From positions 1 to 22,113 of the forward strand of contig JAFVOV010000006.1 in NCBI GenBank assembly GCA_017505675.1: a stretch of DNA of 22,113 nt, in the 5' to 3' direction. Below, one piece after another: positions 14,278 through 22,113 of this stretch. The position numbers and the translations under genes were made by a program. The DNA comes from Clostridia bacterium. Lineage in GTDB: Bacteria; Bacillota; Clostridia; Christensenellales; Borkfalkiaceae. The notes under the pieces were generated by a model. The model saw nothing but the letters and a program-made list of their open reading frames with translations, was not told where the DNA came from and made no database searches. Each line of letters begins with the position of its first letter. Positions within the stretch are counted from its first letter, which is position 1.

Positions 14278-14306
14278 TTGCAAATTTTGCTTATTTTTGC
14301 TAAAAT
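14278..14306 (+). promoter_or_regulatory. Probable promoter of polA-coaE
   Basis: TTGCAA (14278-14283) and TAAAAT (14301-14306) are 17 bases apart with an extended -10 TG. The leader would be about 92 nt. An inverted repeat GCTAAAAT / ATTTTAGC (14299-14306, 14322-14329) overlaps the -10. Confidence 0.65.
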
Positions 14307-14356
14307 TATTTAGTAGAATAAATTTTAGCGAAACTCTTTCGCGTGCTTGCTATAAG

Positions 14357-14385
14357 ATAATAGCATAAATTTTATCGTTTGGCAA
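14357..14385 (-). promoter_or_regulatory. Probable promoter of tRNA-Leu
   Basis: On the minus strand TTGCCA (14380-14385) and TATTAT (14357-14362) are 17 bases apart. It lies inside the predicted polA leader, so the two divergent transcripts overlap. Confidence 0.65.
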
Positions 14386-14404
14386 GCGTTATAACGGGTT
14401 TTTT

Positions 14405-16966
14405 ATGGAAAAATTAGTATTGATTGACGGAAACAGTTTAATTAACCGCGCCTTTTACGCAATGCCACTTCTTACTACTAAAAGCGGTATTTACACCAAC
14501 GCAGTTTACGGATTTTTAAATATGTTCTTCAAAGTTTTATCTGATGAACAACCTTCGCACGCCGCCGTTGCTTTTGACTTAAAAGCGCCAACTTTCCGCC
14601 ATAAACTATTTACCGAATATAAAGGCACAAGAAAGCCAATGCCTGAAGAACTTCGCCCGCAAATTCCGCTACTTAAAGAACTTTTATCGCTTATGGGTAT
14701 TAAAACTTTTGAAAAAGAAGGCTCTGAAGCGGACGATATTATCGGTACGATAGCAAAGCACACTTCAATTAAAACCATCATTATAACGGGCGATAAGGAT
14801 TCATTTCAGTTAGTTGATAATGAAACCGAAGTGCATTTTACAAAACGCGGTATAACTGATATAGAAGTTTATAACAACGTAAACTTTACCGAAAAAACTT
14901 CCCTTTCCCCCGCTCAAATTATTGATTTAAAAGCGCTTATGGGCGATAGTTCTGATAACATCCCCGGCGTTCCCGGAATAGGTGAAAAAACCGCAAAAGC
15001 ATTGCTTTTAGAATACGGCAATATTGAAAATTTATATTCTAACACCGATAATCTTAAAGGCAAACTTCAAGAAAAAATAGTAAATAATAAAGAACTTTGC
15101 TATCTATCAAAAACTCTTGCGACAATTAACTGTAATTGTGGTGTTGACACCGACCTTAAAAATATGGAAATCCCCGCGCGGTTTTCACTAAAGGCAAAAG
15201 AGCGCTTTACCGAACTTGAATTTAAGTCGTTATACAAAAAAAGCGAACTGTTTGAAGATGGTGAACCTTTAGCGCCGGAAAAAGAAACAATTAAAAAAGA
15301 TATAACTAGCGTAACCGTTGACGACTTTGCCGTTTTAAATAAAATAAGCGCTACTAATATCTCACTCACTATAGGTAGCAGAAACATAAACCTTTCCGAC
15401 GGCGATACCGAATATATAATAAACGTTAGGGAAACCTTACTTGACGACGGATTTAATCTTTCCGACGCGTTAAAAGCGTTAAAGCCGTTACTTACGGGCG
15501 ACAAAACCCTAATAGTTTTTAGCAAAAAAGAATTAAAGCATTTTGTAAAAAACAACGTGGACATAACGCTTACCGCGCCGTGTGAAGACGTTTCACTTTT
15601 AAGATACCTTGCGGAATTTTCCGGTAGGGAAGAAACGCTTTTAGACCTTTTAACCGAATACGATTTAAGTGCGCTAACCCCAGCAAGTTCGCTTATGGAA
15701 ATTTACGAAGAACTTAAAGTAAAATTAAAAGAAGAAGGTTTAGAAAATTTATACTCTAACGTTGAATTGCCCTTAACAGACCTTTTATACGATATGGAAG
15801 TTTCGGGTTTTAAGGTGGATTACAACGCGCTTTCTGAAGCGGGTGAAAAATACCGCGTTATGCTTTTAGATTTAGAAAGTAAAATCCGCGATTTTGCTAA
15901 CGACGATAGCCTAAACGTAAACTCGCCAAAGCAACTTGGCGAACTGTTGTTTGAAAATTTAAAAATAGGTAAAGGCAAAAAAACTAAAACAGGATATTCT
16001 ACCACGGCGGAAATATTAGAAACTTTAGAAGACGCGCACCCGATAGTCCCCCTTATATTAACCTACCGCAGAATACAAAAGTTGCAGTCCACTTACATTG
16101 AAGGCTTTAAACCACTTATCGATAAAAAAACGGGGCTAATACACACTTCATTTAACCAAACGGTAACGGCTACGGGCAGACTTTCAAGCAAAGAACCAAA
16201 TTTGCAAAACATCCCCGTCCGCGACGACGAAGGCAAAGAATTAAGAAAATTTTTCGTGCCGAAATCTAGCGATAGAATTTTAATCAGCGCAGATTATTCT
16301 CAAATAGAATTAAGGTTGCTTGCCGCCTTTTCCGACTGCAAGGCGCTAATTGACGCGTTCAATAATGAAAAGGACGTTCACGCATCTACCGCCGCTAAAG
16401 TTTTCGGGGTGGATATAAATGACGTTACCCCCGCAATGCGCAGTAACGCAAAGGCTGTAAACTTTGGTATTATTTACGGAATTAGCGAATACGGCTTGGC
16501 TAAAAATTTAAAAATTAGTAACGCCAAAGCGCGTGAATATATAAATTCATATTTTTCAGAATATCCAGAAGTAAAAAAATATATGGATGAAAACGTTGCA
16601 TCTGCTAAAGAAAATGGATACGCTATAACCTTACTCGGCAGAAAAAGATATATAAAAGAACTGTTTTCTTCAAACTATAACTTAAAATCCTTTGGCGAAC
16701 GCGTTGCAATGAATATGCCGTTGCAAGGTAGTAGCGCGGATATAATTAAACTTGCAATGCTTGGCGTTGCTAATAGAATAAAGAAAGAAAACTTAAAATC
16801 CGAACTTATTTTACAGGTTCACGACGAACTTATTATAGACGCTTTTATTGACGAAAAAGAAAAAATAGAAAAAATACTTGTAGAAGAAATGGAAGGAGCG
16901 GTCAAACTTTCCGTAAAACTTACCGTTGGTTTGGGTTGCGGTAAAACTTGGTTTGATGCAAAATAA
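14405..16966 (+). CDS. polA: DNA polymerase I
   Basis: This 853-aa polymerase acts in Okazaki-fragment processing and repair. The 5'-3' exonuclease domain (about 1-290) has DGNSLINRAFYA, EADDIIGT, TGDKDSFQL and GDSSDNIPGVPGIGEKTA, so its metal ligands are present. The middle domain (about 300-470) has the 3'-5' exonuclease size but lacks the DxE metal-binding motif at its start, so proofreading is probably absent, as in other Firmicutes PolA. The polymerase domain has motif A DYSQIELRLLA (Asp630), motif B RSNAKAVNFGIIYG and motif C QVHDEL at 804-809 (Asp807). The ATG at 14405 has no clear Shine-Dalgarno (upstream is AACGGGTTTTTT), which is unusual here. coaE follows after 3 bases. Confidence 0.97.
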   Translation: MEKLVLIDGNSLINRAFYAMPLLTTKSGIYTNAVYGFLNMFFKVLSDEQPSHAAVAFDLKAPTFRHKLFTEYKGTRKPMPEELRPQIPLLKELLSLMGIKTFEKEGSEADDIIGTIAKHTSIKTIIITGDKDSFQLVDNETEVHFTKRGITDIEVYNNVNFTEKTSLSPAQIIDLKALMGDSSDNIPGVPGIGEKTAKALLLEYGNIENLYSNTDNLKGKLQEKIVNNKELCYLSKTLATINCNCGVDTDLKNMEIPARFSLKAKERFTELEFKSLYKKSELFEDGEPLAPEKETIKKDITSVTVDDFAVLNKISATNISLTIGSRNINLSDGDTEYIINVRETLLDDGFNLSDALKALKPLLTGDKTLIVFSKKELKHFVKNNVDITLTAPCEDVSLLRYLAEFSGREETLLDLLTEYDLSALTPASSLMEIYEELKVKLKEEGLENLYSNVELPLTDLLYDMEVSGFKVDYNALSEAGEKYRVMLLDLESKIRDFANDDSLNVNSPKQLGELLFENLKIGKGKKTKTGYSTTAEILETLEDAHPIVPLILTYRRIQKLQSTYIEGFKPLIDKKTGLIHTSFNQTVTATGRLSSKEPNLQNIPVRDDEGKELRKFFVPKSSDRILISADYSQIELRLLAAFSDCKALIDAFNNEKDVHASTAAKVFGVDINDVTPAMRSNAKAVNFGIIYGISEYGLAKNLKISNAKAREYINSYFSEYPEVKKYMDENVASAKENGYAITLLGRKRYIKELFSSNYNLKSFGERVAMNMPLQGSSADIIKLAMLGVANRIKKENLKSELILQVHDELIIDAFIDEKEKIEKILVEEMEGAVKLSVKLTVGLGCGKTWFDAK

Positions 16967-16969
16967 CTT

Positions 16970-17557
16970 ATGGATAAAAACAAAAAACTTATAGCCGTAA
17001 CAGGCGGAATAGGTAGCGGAAAAAGTAGCGCCTTAAAAATAATAAAAGACGCTGGCTATTATACCCTTTCAAGCGACTTAATCGTCAGCGAATTGTACGA
17101 AAAAAGGCGGGTTAAAAAACTGCTTAAAACTCTTTTTCCTGATGCGGTAACGGGCTTAATAAAATTAAAAATAGACAGAAAAAAAATCTCACAAAAAGTT
17201 TTTTTTGATAAAGTTCTGCACAAAAAATTAACCGCTCTTATAACCCCCTTGGTGTTAGAAGAAATTTTGCGTAAAACCGCAAAAAAAACAGGACTACTTT
17301 TTGTTGAAGTACCCTTGCTTTTTGAATGTGGTTATGAAAAAAATTTTGACAAGGTTTTAATTATTAGTCGCGCCCTTTCCGCGCGAATAGAAAGCGTTCA
17401 AAAGCGTTCAAACCTTACCGAACAAGAAATTTTGGCGCGCATTAAAAATCAATTTGATTACGATAACGCAGACCTTTCCCCCTACACCGTTATTCAAAAC
17501 GACGGCTCAATAAACGATTTACAAGATAAAATTTTATCTTTCATTAAAGAACTTTAA
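16970..17557 (+). CDS. coaE: Dephospho-CoA kinase
   Basis: This 195-aa enzyme phosphorylates the 3'-OH of dephospho-CoA with ATP, the last step of coenzyme A synthesis, in the cytosol. The P-loop is GGIGSGKSS at residues 12-20; the aspartate in SSDLIVSELY (near residue 36) fits the substrate-binding DAD-like position; EVPLLFECGYEK is the conserved family segment, followed by RxxxVQKRSNLTEQE in the lid. Its ATG is 3 bases after the polA stop codon, and no separate ribosome binding site is obvious, so it is probably translated by coupling to polA. The polA-coaE (often polA-mutM-coaE) order is common in Firmicutes. Confidence 0.93.
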   Translation: MDKNKKLIAVTGGIGSGKSSALKIIKDAGYYTLSSDLIVSELYEKRRVKKLLKTLFPDAVTGLIKLKIDRKKISQKVFFDKVLHKKLTALITPLVLEEILRKTAKKTGLLFVEVPLLFECGYEKNFDKVLIISRALSARIESVQKRSNLTEQEILARIKNQFDYDNADLSPYTVIQNDGSINDLQDKILSFIKEL

Positions 17558-17566
17558 CCAAATATT

Positions 17567-17592
17567 AAAAGCACCGCTAAAGCGGTGCTTTT
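17567..17592 (+). terminator. Terminator after coaE
   Basis: AAAAGCACCGC (17567-17577) pairs with GCGGTGCTTTT (17582-17592) around a four-base loop. The T tract is only four bases, and the hairpin is symmetric, so it may also serve the minus strand. Confidence 0.75.
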
Positions 17593-17638
17593 AATTAAAA
17601 ATTTTATTTGTTGCGACGTGCATTTAATATTATAAAAA

Positions 17639-18376
17639 TTATACAATGACCTTCCTTAACCACTCAAGCGTGCAGTTTACCATATGCTTACCGGTTTCTT
17701 CGCTCGCTTCAGTCGCGCTCTTGGCAAACCATTCTGTATTACGCTCACAACGGTCAAGATTTACTAATTCAGGATAAGTTCCCATCATAAGGCTTGTTTC
17801 CCATTTGCCTGCGTGGTCAAAACCACCGCACTTAATCTGCGCATCTGCGCCGATTAAGGGGATAACCTTGATGTAAGAGAACGGGTCGTCTTCACTACCC
17901 ATATCTTCATAATATGAAGCATAGGCATCACTACCCCACCAACCTTTTCCGAGTTTTTGTTCCATATATTCCATGGTTACCTTTTTAGCAGCCTTATGGC
18001 AAGCAATAGTCATAGGCATCAAACCTGCGCCCTCTGTTTGATGATGAGCCACAAGGTATATATTCTTATGACCAGCATCAATCATAGACTTTAATATGCA
18101 ATATAAATAGTTAGCATAAGCATCTTCGTCTACGTGGAAGTGGCTAGGCTTTGGCGCGCATACTGCGTAAGATGCAACACCGTACCAAATGGGCGGACAA
18201 ACTACAATTTCCTTTTCCTTTTCCAACTCTCTCAAGCAACCTGTAATAACTAGCGTATCCGTTCCGCACGAAGCGTGGCGCGCGTGATATTCCATAGTAC
18301 CGATAGGAATTACGAATGGAACTTTTCTATCCACCGCATCTTGAATTTCATCATATAACATTTCAAGCATCTGCAT
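17639..18376 (-). CDS. Creatininase-family metal-dependent amidohydrolase
   Basis: This 245-aa protein matches the creatininase family (PF02633), zinc or manganese enzymes that open cyclic amides or act on related ring substrates. The metal-site motif IPIGTMEYHARHASCGTD gives Glu29, His31 and Asp40; the central motif, usually NGHGGN, reads AHHQTEG (His111/His112); the last is DHAGKWETSLM with His188 and Glu193. Length is normal. True creatininase activity cannot be assumed: the family also includes enzymes acting on formamidopyrimidine and mycofactocin-type substrates. The start ATG follows AGGAG on the minus strand. It has its own promoter and is monocistronic. Confidence 0.85.
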   Translation of the reverse strand: MQMLEMLYDEIQDAVDRKVPFVIPIGTMEYHARHASCGTDTLVITGCLRELEKEKEIVVCPPIWYGVASYAVCAPKPSHFHVDEDAYANYLYCILKSMIDAGHKNIYLVAHHQTEGAGLMPMTIACHKAAKKVTMEYMEQKLGKGWWGSDAYASYYEDMGSEDDPFSYIKVIPLIGADAQIKCGGFDHAGKWETSLMMGTYPELVNLDRCERNTEWFAKSATEASEETGKHMVNCTLEWLRKVIV

Positions 18377-18409
18377 AGTTTTGTTCTCCTATTATTTTAA
18401 TTGATATAA

Positions 18410-18438
18410 ATTATATAACAAACGTTTATAAAAGTCAA
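18410..18438 (-). promoter_or_regulatory. Promoter of the creatininase-family gene
   Basis: On the minus strand TTGACT (18433-18438) and TATAAT (18410-18415) are 17 bases apart. Confidence 0.85.
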
Positions 18439-18476
18439 GGCTACCAAACGATAAACTATAAAGCATTTACTGTTTT

Positions 18477-19883
18477 TTATATATTAGGATTTTCTAATTC
18501 AAAAAAGTAATGCGTTTGATTTTCATTCGCCTTATTAAGCCCTAACCTTTTAATCAGTTTTGCCGACGGTAAATTTTCTTTATAACAGCGTGATTTTAAT
18601 TTTTTTGCGCCAAGATTATTAAAACAATATTCTTTTAAAGCGCTAGCGCTCTCTACGGCGTAACCTTTACCGTGGCACTCTTTAAAGAACCTAAAGCCCA
18701 TTTCCACTCCGCCGTAATAATCAAAGTTATGAAGAACTAATTCCCCAACCAACTTTCCGTTTTCTTTTACCGCAAGGGAATATTCTTCCTTTTTTTCTTT
18801 CAAGGCTTTTTGAAACCCGAAAAAGTATTCGGGGGTGGGCGCGCTATCGCCTAAATCTTCGCGATAATCATACCCCCACCATTTATTTAAATCTTCGTCA
18901 AGATATAATCTTGCATAATCTCTAGCATCAACCGTATCGAAATCAGTAACTAAAAGCCTTTCGGTTTTTATTATCACGGGGGCGTTTATTTTATCGAAAA
19001 ACGTTTTAACGCTTATTATATTTTTTTCTTTAACTTCTAACGGGTGATATTGCAGTTTAGAAATTCTTAAACCGTTATCACCGCAGTCTTCTTCTCTGTT
19101 TATAAACCTTACGCCGTCAACGGCAAACGCCTTTGCGAACTCTTGCGCCATAGTGGGGTAAACGCCTTCGTATTTAGTAAGCGCCTTTTCAATATGAACT
19201 ATTAGGGTGTTTTTTATCCGCTCGCCTACTGAAAACGCCACCACCTTGCCGTCAACTTCTATTAACGCGCCAACTTGATTTATATTAAACATATTTTGCA
19301 CCAAGTCGAAAACCTTTGCTTGTTCAACTTTTTCCGACCAGCGTAAAAATTCTGCTTTTGAGTTAAACTCGTCTAAAAACGCTTTAATTTTTGGGAAATC
19401 TTCTTCCGTGATTAACCTAACTTTATAATCAGGATAAAGCCTTTTAAATTTATTGACGTGGTTTCTTTGCCCGCTCAATTTTTTACCGGAATAGGTTTTA
19501 AACTTTTCTGCGTCGTAAATATAATCACTCCAGTCCCTATCGTTCACAACTGAAACGAAGTCGTAGCGCTTTATTAGCATTGCCGCTTGGCAGTTATCAA
19601 CACAACAAAATTTAAGTGGTAAATTATTTTTTTTAGTATATTCTTCAATAGCGATAAGCGCGCCTTCTTTATCTTTCCCTAGCGGAAAGTAAAACGCGCC
19701 TTTATAATCTTGGCAGTCTTCTTTTAATATTAAAGTGTCGTTATAAATTGCGTAATCTATAACAAAATCATCCCGCCACATATATTTAACGCCGAGCGAA
19801 ATATCGCAAAACCCGCCGCCGTATCTCAATATATAATCTTTAATTACCCCCACTTCTTTACCGAGTGGTTTAAATTCAAGCAT
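18477..19883 (-). CDS. DUF2156 - GNAT acyltransferase fusion
   Basis: This protein is 468 aa from the ATG at 19881-19883, which has GGAG at a proper distance on the minus strand. The frame extends upstream to a TTG at 19910, but that start would lie over this Shine-Dalgarno. Residues 1 to about 300 resemble the DUF2156 / phosphatidylglycerol-lysyltransferase C-terminal domain (PF09924, a double GNAT fold): FCDISLGVKYMWRDDF, KLSGQRNHVNKFKRLYP, REEDCGDNGLRISKLQYHP. Residues from about 305 are a RimJ/RimL-type GNAT acetyltransferase (IKTERLLVTDFD, LVGELVLHNFDYYGGVEMGFRFFKECHGKGYAVESASAL, with the RLGL ending). Without an N-terminal flippase region it is not a full MprF. The substrates of both halves are unknown. 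It lies downstream of the SPFH gene and could be cotranscribed. Confidence 0.85.
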   Translation of the reverse strand: MLEFKPLGKEVGVIKDYILRYGGGFCDISLGVKYMWRDDFVIDYAIYNDTLILKEDCQDYKGAFYFPLGKDKEGALIAIEEYTKKNNLPLKFCCVDNCQAAMLIKRYDFVSVVNDRDWSDYIYDAEKFKTYSGKKLSGQRNHVNKFKRLYPDYKVRLITEEDFPKIKAFLDEFNSKAEFLRWSEKVEQAKVFDLVQNMFNINQVGALIEVDGKVVAFSVGERIKNTLIVHIEKALTKYEGVYPTMAQEFAKAFAVDGVRFINREEDCGDNGLRISKLQYHPLEVKEKNIISVKTFFDKINAPVIIKTERLLVTDFDTVDARDYARLYLDEDLNKWWGYDYREDLGDSAPTPEYFFGFQKALKEKKEEYSLAVKENGKLVGELVLHNFDYYGGVEMGFRFFKECHGKGYAVESASALKEYCFNNLGAKKLKSRCYKENLPSAKLIKRLGLNKANENQTHYFFELENPNI

Positions 19884-19915
19884 TTGTTTTTCTCCGAATA
19901 TCTTTTGCAAAATTT

Positions 19916-19943
19916 AAGGGGCGTTTTCCGCCCCTTTTTTTTT
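19916..19943 (+). terminator. Terminator-like hairpin between the SPFH and fusion genes
   Basis: AAGGGGCG (19916-19923) pairs with CGCCCCTT (19929-19936), followed by a long T run on the plus strand. On the minus strand, where the neighbouring genes lie, the T tract is poor (TTAAATTTT), so it probably stops minus-strand transcription only partly. Confidence 0.6.
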
Positions 19944-20823
19944 ATTTTTTGCTAGCCCCATCTTCATCTACCACGGCTTTCAAACTTGCTAAAAGCCCCG
20001 TAACGTTTTGAATTTCACTAGGAACAATAATTTTAGTTGAATTACCATCAGCCATAACTTTTAGAGCATCATATCCTTTCAACGTTAGATACGCCGCGTT
20101 TGGATTTGCGTCGTTTATCATTTTTATCGCCGTTGCCGTTCCTTCCGCTTCTGCAATCATTGCCGCTTTTTTTGCTTCAGCGCGTAGAATCATAGATTCT
20201 TTTTCACCTTCGGCAACTAAAATATTACTTCTTTTTTCGCCTTCTGCCTTTAATATCGCTTCACGACGTTCGCGTTCAGCCCTCATCTGCTTTTCCATTG
20301 CTTGCTGAATATCTTTCGGGGGCAAAATATTTTTTAATTCTACACGGTTTATTTTTATACCCCAAGGGTCTGTTGCTTCGTCTAAAATAATTCGCATTTT
20401 ACTGTTGACGGTATCTCTCGAAGTAAGCGTTCCGTCAAGTTCAAGTTCGCCAACCAAGTTACGTAAAGTGGTTGCAGTAAGATTTTCAATTGCCCGTATA
20501 GGGTCTTCAACGCCGTAGGTAAACAATTTAGCATCTGTTACTTGAAAGTATACTACCGTATCAATTTGCATTGTTACGTTATCTTTAGTTATAACGGGTT
20601 GTGGCGCAAAGTCAGCAACTCTTTCTTTTAAACTAATGGCGTTGCCAACGCGCCTATCAATAAACGGAACAATGAAGTGTACGCCCGTATTTAATAACCT
20701 ATGAAATTTACCCAACCTTTCTACAACAACTGCTGTAGACTGACGAACCACCTTTATAGATGCAATTAGTATTACAAATAAAACCGCCGCTAAAACTATT
20801 AAAATAATTAAAAATGGATTCAT
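19942..20823 (-). CDS. SPFH/Band 7 (stomatin-like) membrane scaffold protein
   Basis: This 293-aa protein has an N-terminal membrane helix (about 4-25), a Band 7 domain from STAVVVERLGKFHRLLNTGVHFIVPFID through about residue 175 (VITKDNVTMQIDTVVYFQV, LVGELELDGTLTSRD, WGIKINRVELKNILPP), and a long Ala/Glu/Lys-rich coiled coil (about 175-235, AMEKQMRAERERREAILKAEGE and on). It belongs to the QmcA/stomatin group, which forms oligomeric membrane microdomains and often partners with NfeD. Its ATG overlaps the end of the nfeD frame by 4 bases (20820-20823), so the two are translationally coupled. Confidence 0.95.
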   Translation of the reverse strand: MNPFLIILIVLAAVLFVILIASIKVVRQSTAVVVERLGKFHRLLNTGVHFIVPFIDRRVGNAISLKERVADFAPQPVITKDNVTMQIDTVVYFQVTDAKLFTYGVEDPIRAIENLTATTLRNLVGELELDGTLTSRDTVNSKMRIILDEATDPWGIKINRVELKNILPPKDIQQAMEKQMRAERERREAILKAEGEKRSNILVAEGEKESMILRAEAKKAAMIAEAEGTATAIKMINDANPNAAYLTLKGYDALKVMADGNSTKIIVPSEIQNVTGLLASLKAVVDEDGASKK

Positions 20824-21251
20824 TCAACCACCTCCACAACGTATTTATTTCCTTTTATATATTTAATTTTGACAAGCGTCCCTTCCGAAACGGAGTCGCT
20901 TTCGTTTTCAGTTACGGCGCTCCAAATAATATCGTTAACCTTTATAGAACCGGGTTCGTTAAGAGAAATCGGCGTTAAAAGTTTATATTCTTTACCTATC
21001 GCCGCATCTGCATTTGTGCGCGCGTCACCTTTGTTAAAATATCTCATTGCCATTTTTCTAAAAGATAGCAACAACACGAAAGATAAAACGATAAATATAG
21101 GCAAATGAACGTACCACGATAACCCGCACAACGCAAGTATCATAGCAATTATTCCACCACCAGCAAACCATATCGAAAGTAAGTCGCTGGTTATAAATTC
21201 AACTATTAGGGCAACTGCCGTTACGCCCAACCAAACGTAGGTCCAAGCCAT
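20820..21251 (-). CDS. NfeD family membrane protein (short form)
   Basis: This 143-aa protein starts at ATG 21249-21251, with AAGGAG seven bases upstream; a GTG one codon earlier (21254) is closer to the RBS and less likely. Three membrane helices (about 3-20, 27-45, 48-65) are followed by a cytosolic OB-fold domain (GKEYKLLTPISLNEPGSIKVN, then WSAVTE, VKIKYIKGNKYVVE). It lacks the protease part of long NfeD. Short NfeD proteins are encoded beside SPFH proteins and are thought to help them assemble in the membrane; here the two frames overlap by 4 bases. It follows parB by 10 bases. Confidence 0.9.
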   Translation of the reverse strand: MAWTYVWLGVTAVALIVEFITSDLLSIWFAGGGIIAMILALCGLSWYVHLPIFIVLSFVLLLSFRKMAMRYFNKGDARTNADAAIGKEYKLLTPISLNEPGSIKVNDIIWSAVTENESDSVSEGTLVKIKYIKGNKYVVEVVE

Positions 21252-21261
21252 CACTCTCTCC

Positions 21262-22113
21262 TTAAATCTTTGTAGTTTTTAAGTGTTCAATAATATCGCT
21301 TATCCTGTCTAAATCGTCACGCGTGTAATAGTCGATATATATTCTACCCTTTTTATCGTTACCTATAGCGTTTACTTTAGTACCAAGCACCCTTTGCATA
21401 TCGCCGATAAGTTCTTTAAGTTCTAAAGAAAGTTCTTGTTTGATTTTCTTTTTTGCCTTTTCTTCGGGTGGCATAAAATAATCTTTAACTTTCTTTTCCA
21501 CGTCACGAACGGAAAGCCCGTCTTTAACGGCAACTTCCGCCATCTTTATTTGGTCGGTGTGCGGAACGGATATAAGCGCCCTTGCGTGTCCAGCAGAAAG
21601 CGCGCCGTTTGCAACCATTTTAATAACTTCTTGTGAAAGATTTAAAAGCCTTAAAGTGTTTGCAATAGCGGGGCGTGATTTACCTATTCTATCCGCTAAA
21701 TCTTCCGCAGTCATACCGTAATCGTTCATAAGCGAACGCATTGCGGTTGCTGCTTCTATCGGGTTTAAGTCTTCCCTTTGTAAGTTTTCAATTAAAGAAA
21801 TTTCCTTAATCTGTCTTTCGTTATAAGTCTTAACGATAACGGGTACTTTGGAAAGCCCTGCAAGTTTACTTGCGCGGAAACGACGTTCACCGGCAATAAT
21901 CATATACCTATCGCCGCTCTTATTAACTATAATCGGCATAATAACGCCGTGTTTAGAAATAGAATCTGCAAGTTCTTGCAACGCCGTTTGGTCAAAAACT
22001 TTACGCGGTTGATTTGGGTTTGCAAAAATAGAACTTATATCTATTTCCGTTACCCCCGCTCCTTTATCGCTCGGTTCTTCGTCAAACAAAAGGCTCTTTC
22101 CGTAATCTTCTTC
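21262..22113 (-). CDS. parB: ParB-family chromosome partition protein, 5' end cut
   Basis: The frame stays open to the right edge: upstream of a TTG at 22087-22089 the codons continue as EEDYGKSL, so the N-terminus lies outside the window. Visible: a CTPase/ParB N-domain (IFANPNQPRKVFDQTALQELADSI, IVNKSG, AGERRFRASKLAG with the GERRFRA motif, LIENLQREDLNPIEAA), the helix-turn-helix (MTAEDLADRIGKSRPAIANTLRLLNL), and a C-terminal dimerisation segment with GRIYIDYYTRDDLDRI. It binds parS sites and loads SMC for chromosome segregation. The usual Soj/ParA partner is probably just outside. It could be the Noc paralogue, but the sequence looks like ordinary ParB/Spo0J. Confidence 0.95.
   Translation of the reverse strand, partial: EEDYGKSLLFDEEPSDKGAGVTEIDISSIFANPNQPRKVFDQTALQELADSISKHGVIMPIIVNKSGDRYMIIAGERRFRASKLAGLSKVPVIVKTYNERQIKEISLIENLQREDLNPIEAATAMRSLMNDYGMTAEDLADRIGKSRPAIANTLRLLNLSQEVIKMVANGALSAGHARALISVPHTDQIKMAEVAVKDGLSVRDVEKKVKDYFMPPEEKAKKKIKQELSLELKELIGDMQRVLGTKVNAIGNDKKGRIYIDYYTRDDLDRISDIIEHLKTTKI

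Overview
The window reads as a low-GC, Gram-positive, spore-forming Clostridia-type chromosome, probably from an uncultured gut lineage. The reasons are AT-rich intergenic DNA, strong AGGAG ribosome binding sites, sigma-A promoters with 17-bp spacers, a lysine riboswitch, CotF-like spore coat genes, a GTP-type PEP carboxykinase and a proofreading-less PolA. I cannot place it at genus level.

Layout. Positions 1-425 hold the 3' end of a DUF1461 membrane protein. Positions 440-2576 are a complete lysine-regulated unit: promoter, lysine riboswitch, terminator/antiterminator, NhaC-family transporter with an unusual Cys-rich insert, and terminator. A 158-nt, highly self-complementary element (2590-2747) sits between this unit and two CotF-like genes on the minus strand. 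A CofE-like (F420 glutamate-ligase family) gene follows at 3451-4638.

Positions 4700-5790 contain no protein gene. They hold the most unusual feature of the window: three tandem non-coding RNA units of about 195-207 nt. Each has its own near-identical sigma-A promoter, starts at the first base of a long stem and ends in the same UUCG-loop terminator. The stems differ almost completely in sequence between copies but stay complementary, while the promoters and spacers are nearly identical. A small unknown ORF (5790-6137) lies directly behind the third unit.

Next come pckG (minus, with a structured leader of about 200 nt), an unknown protein with a proline-rich linker (8401-9522), an alpha/beta hydrolase behind a MacB/FtsX-type ABC ATPase-permease fusion (minus), an unknown 151-aa protein, tRNA-Leu(CAA) (minus), and polA-coaE (plus). 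The minus-strand right end carries a creatininase-family protein, a DUF2156-GNAT fusion, an SPFH/stomatin protein, its partner NfeD, and ParB cut by the window edge.

Most of the window is housekeeping. The accessory or undescribed material is the tandem RNA array and the 158-nt palindromic element. No CRISPR array, transposase, integrase or rRNA was seen.
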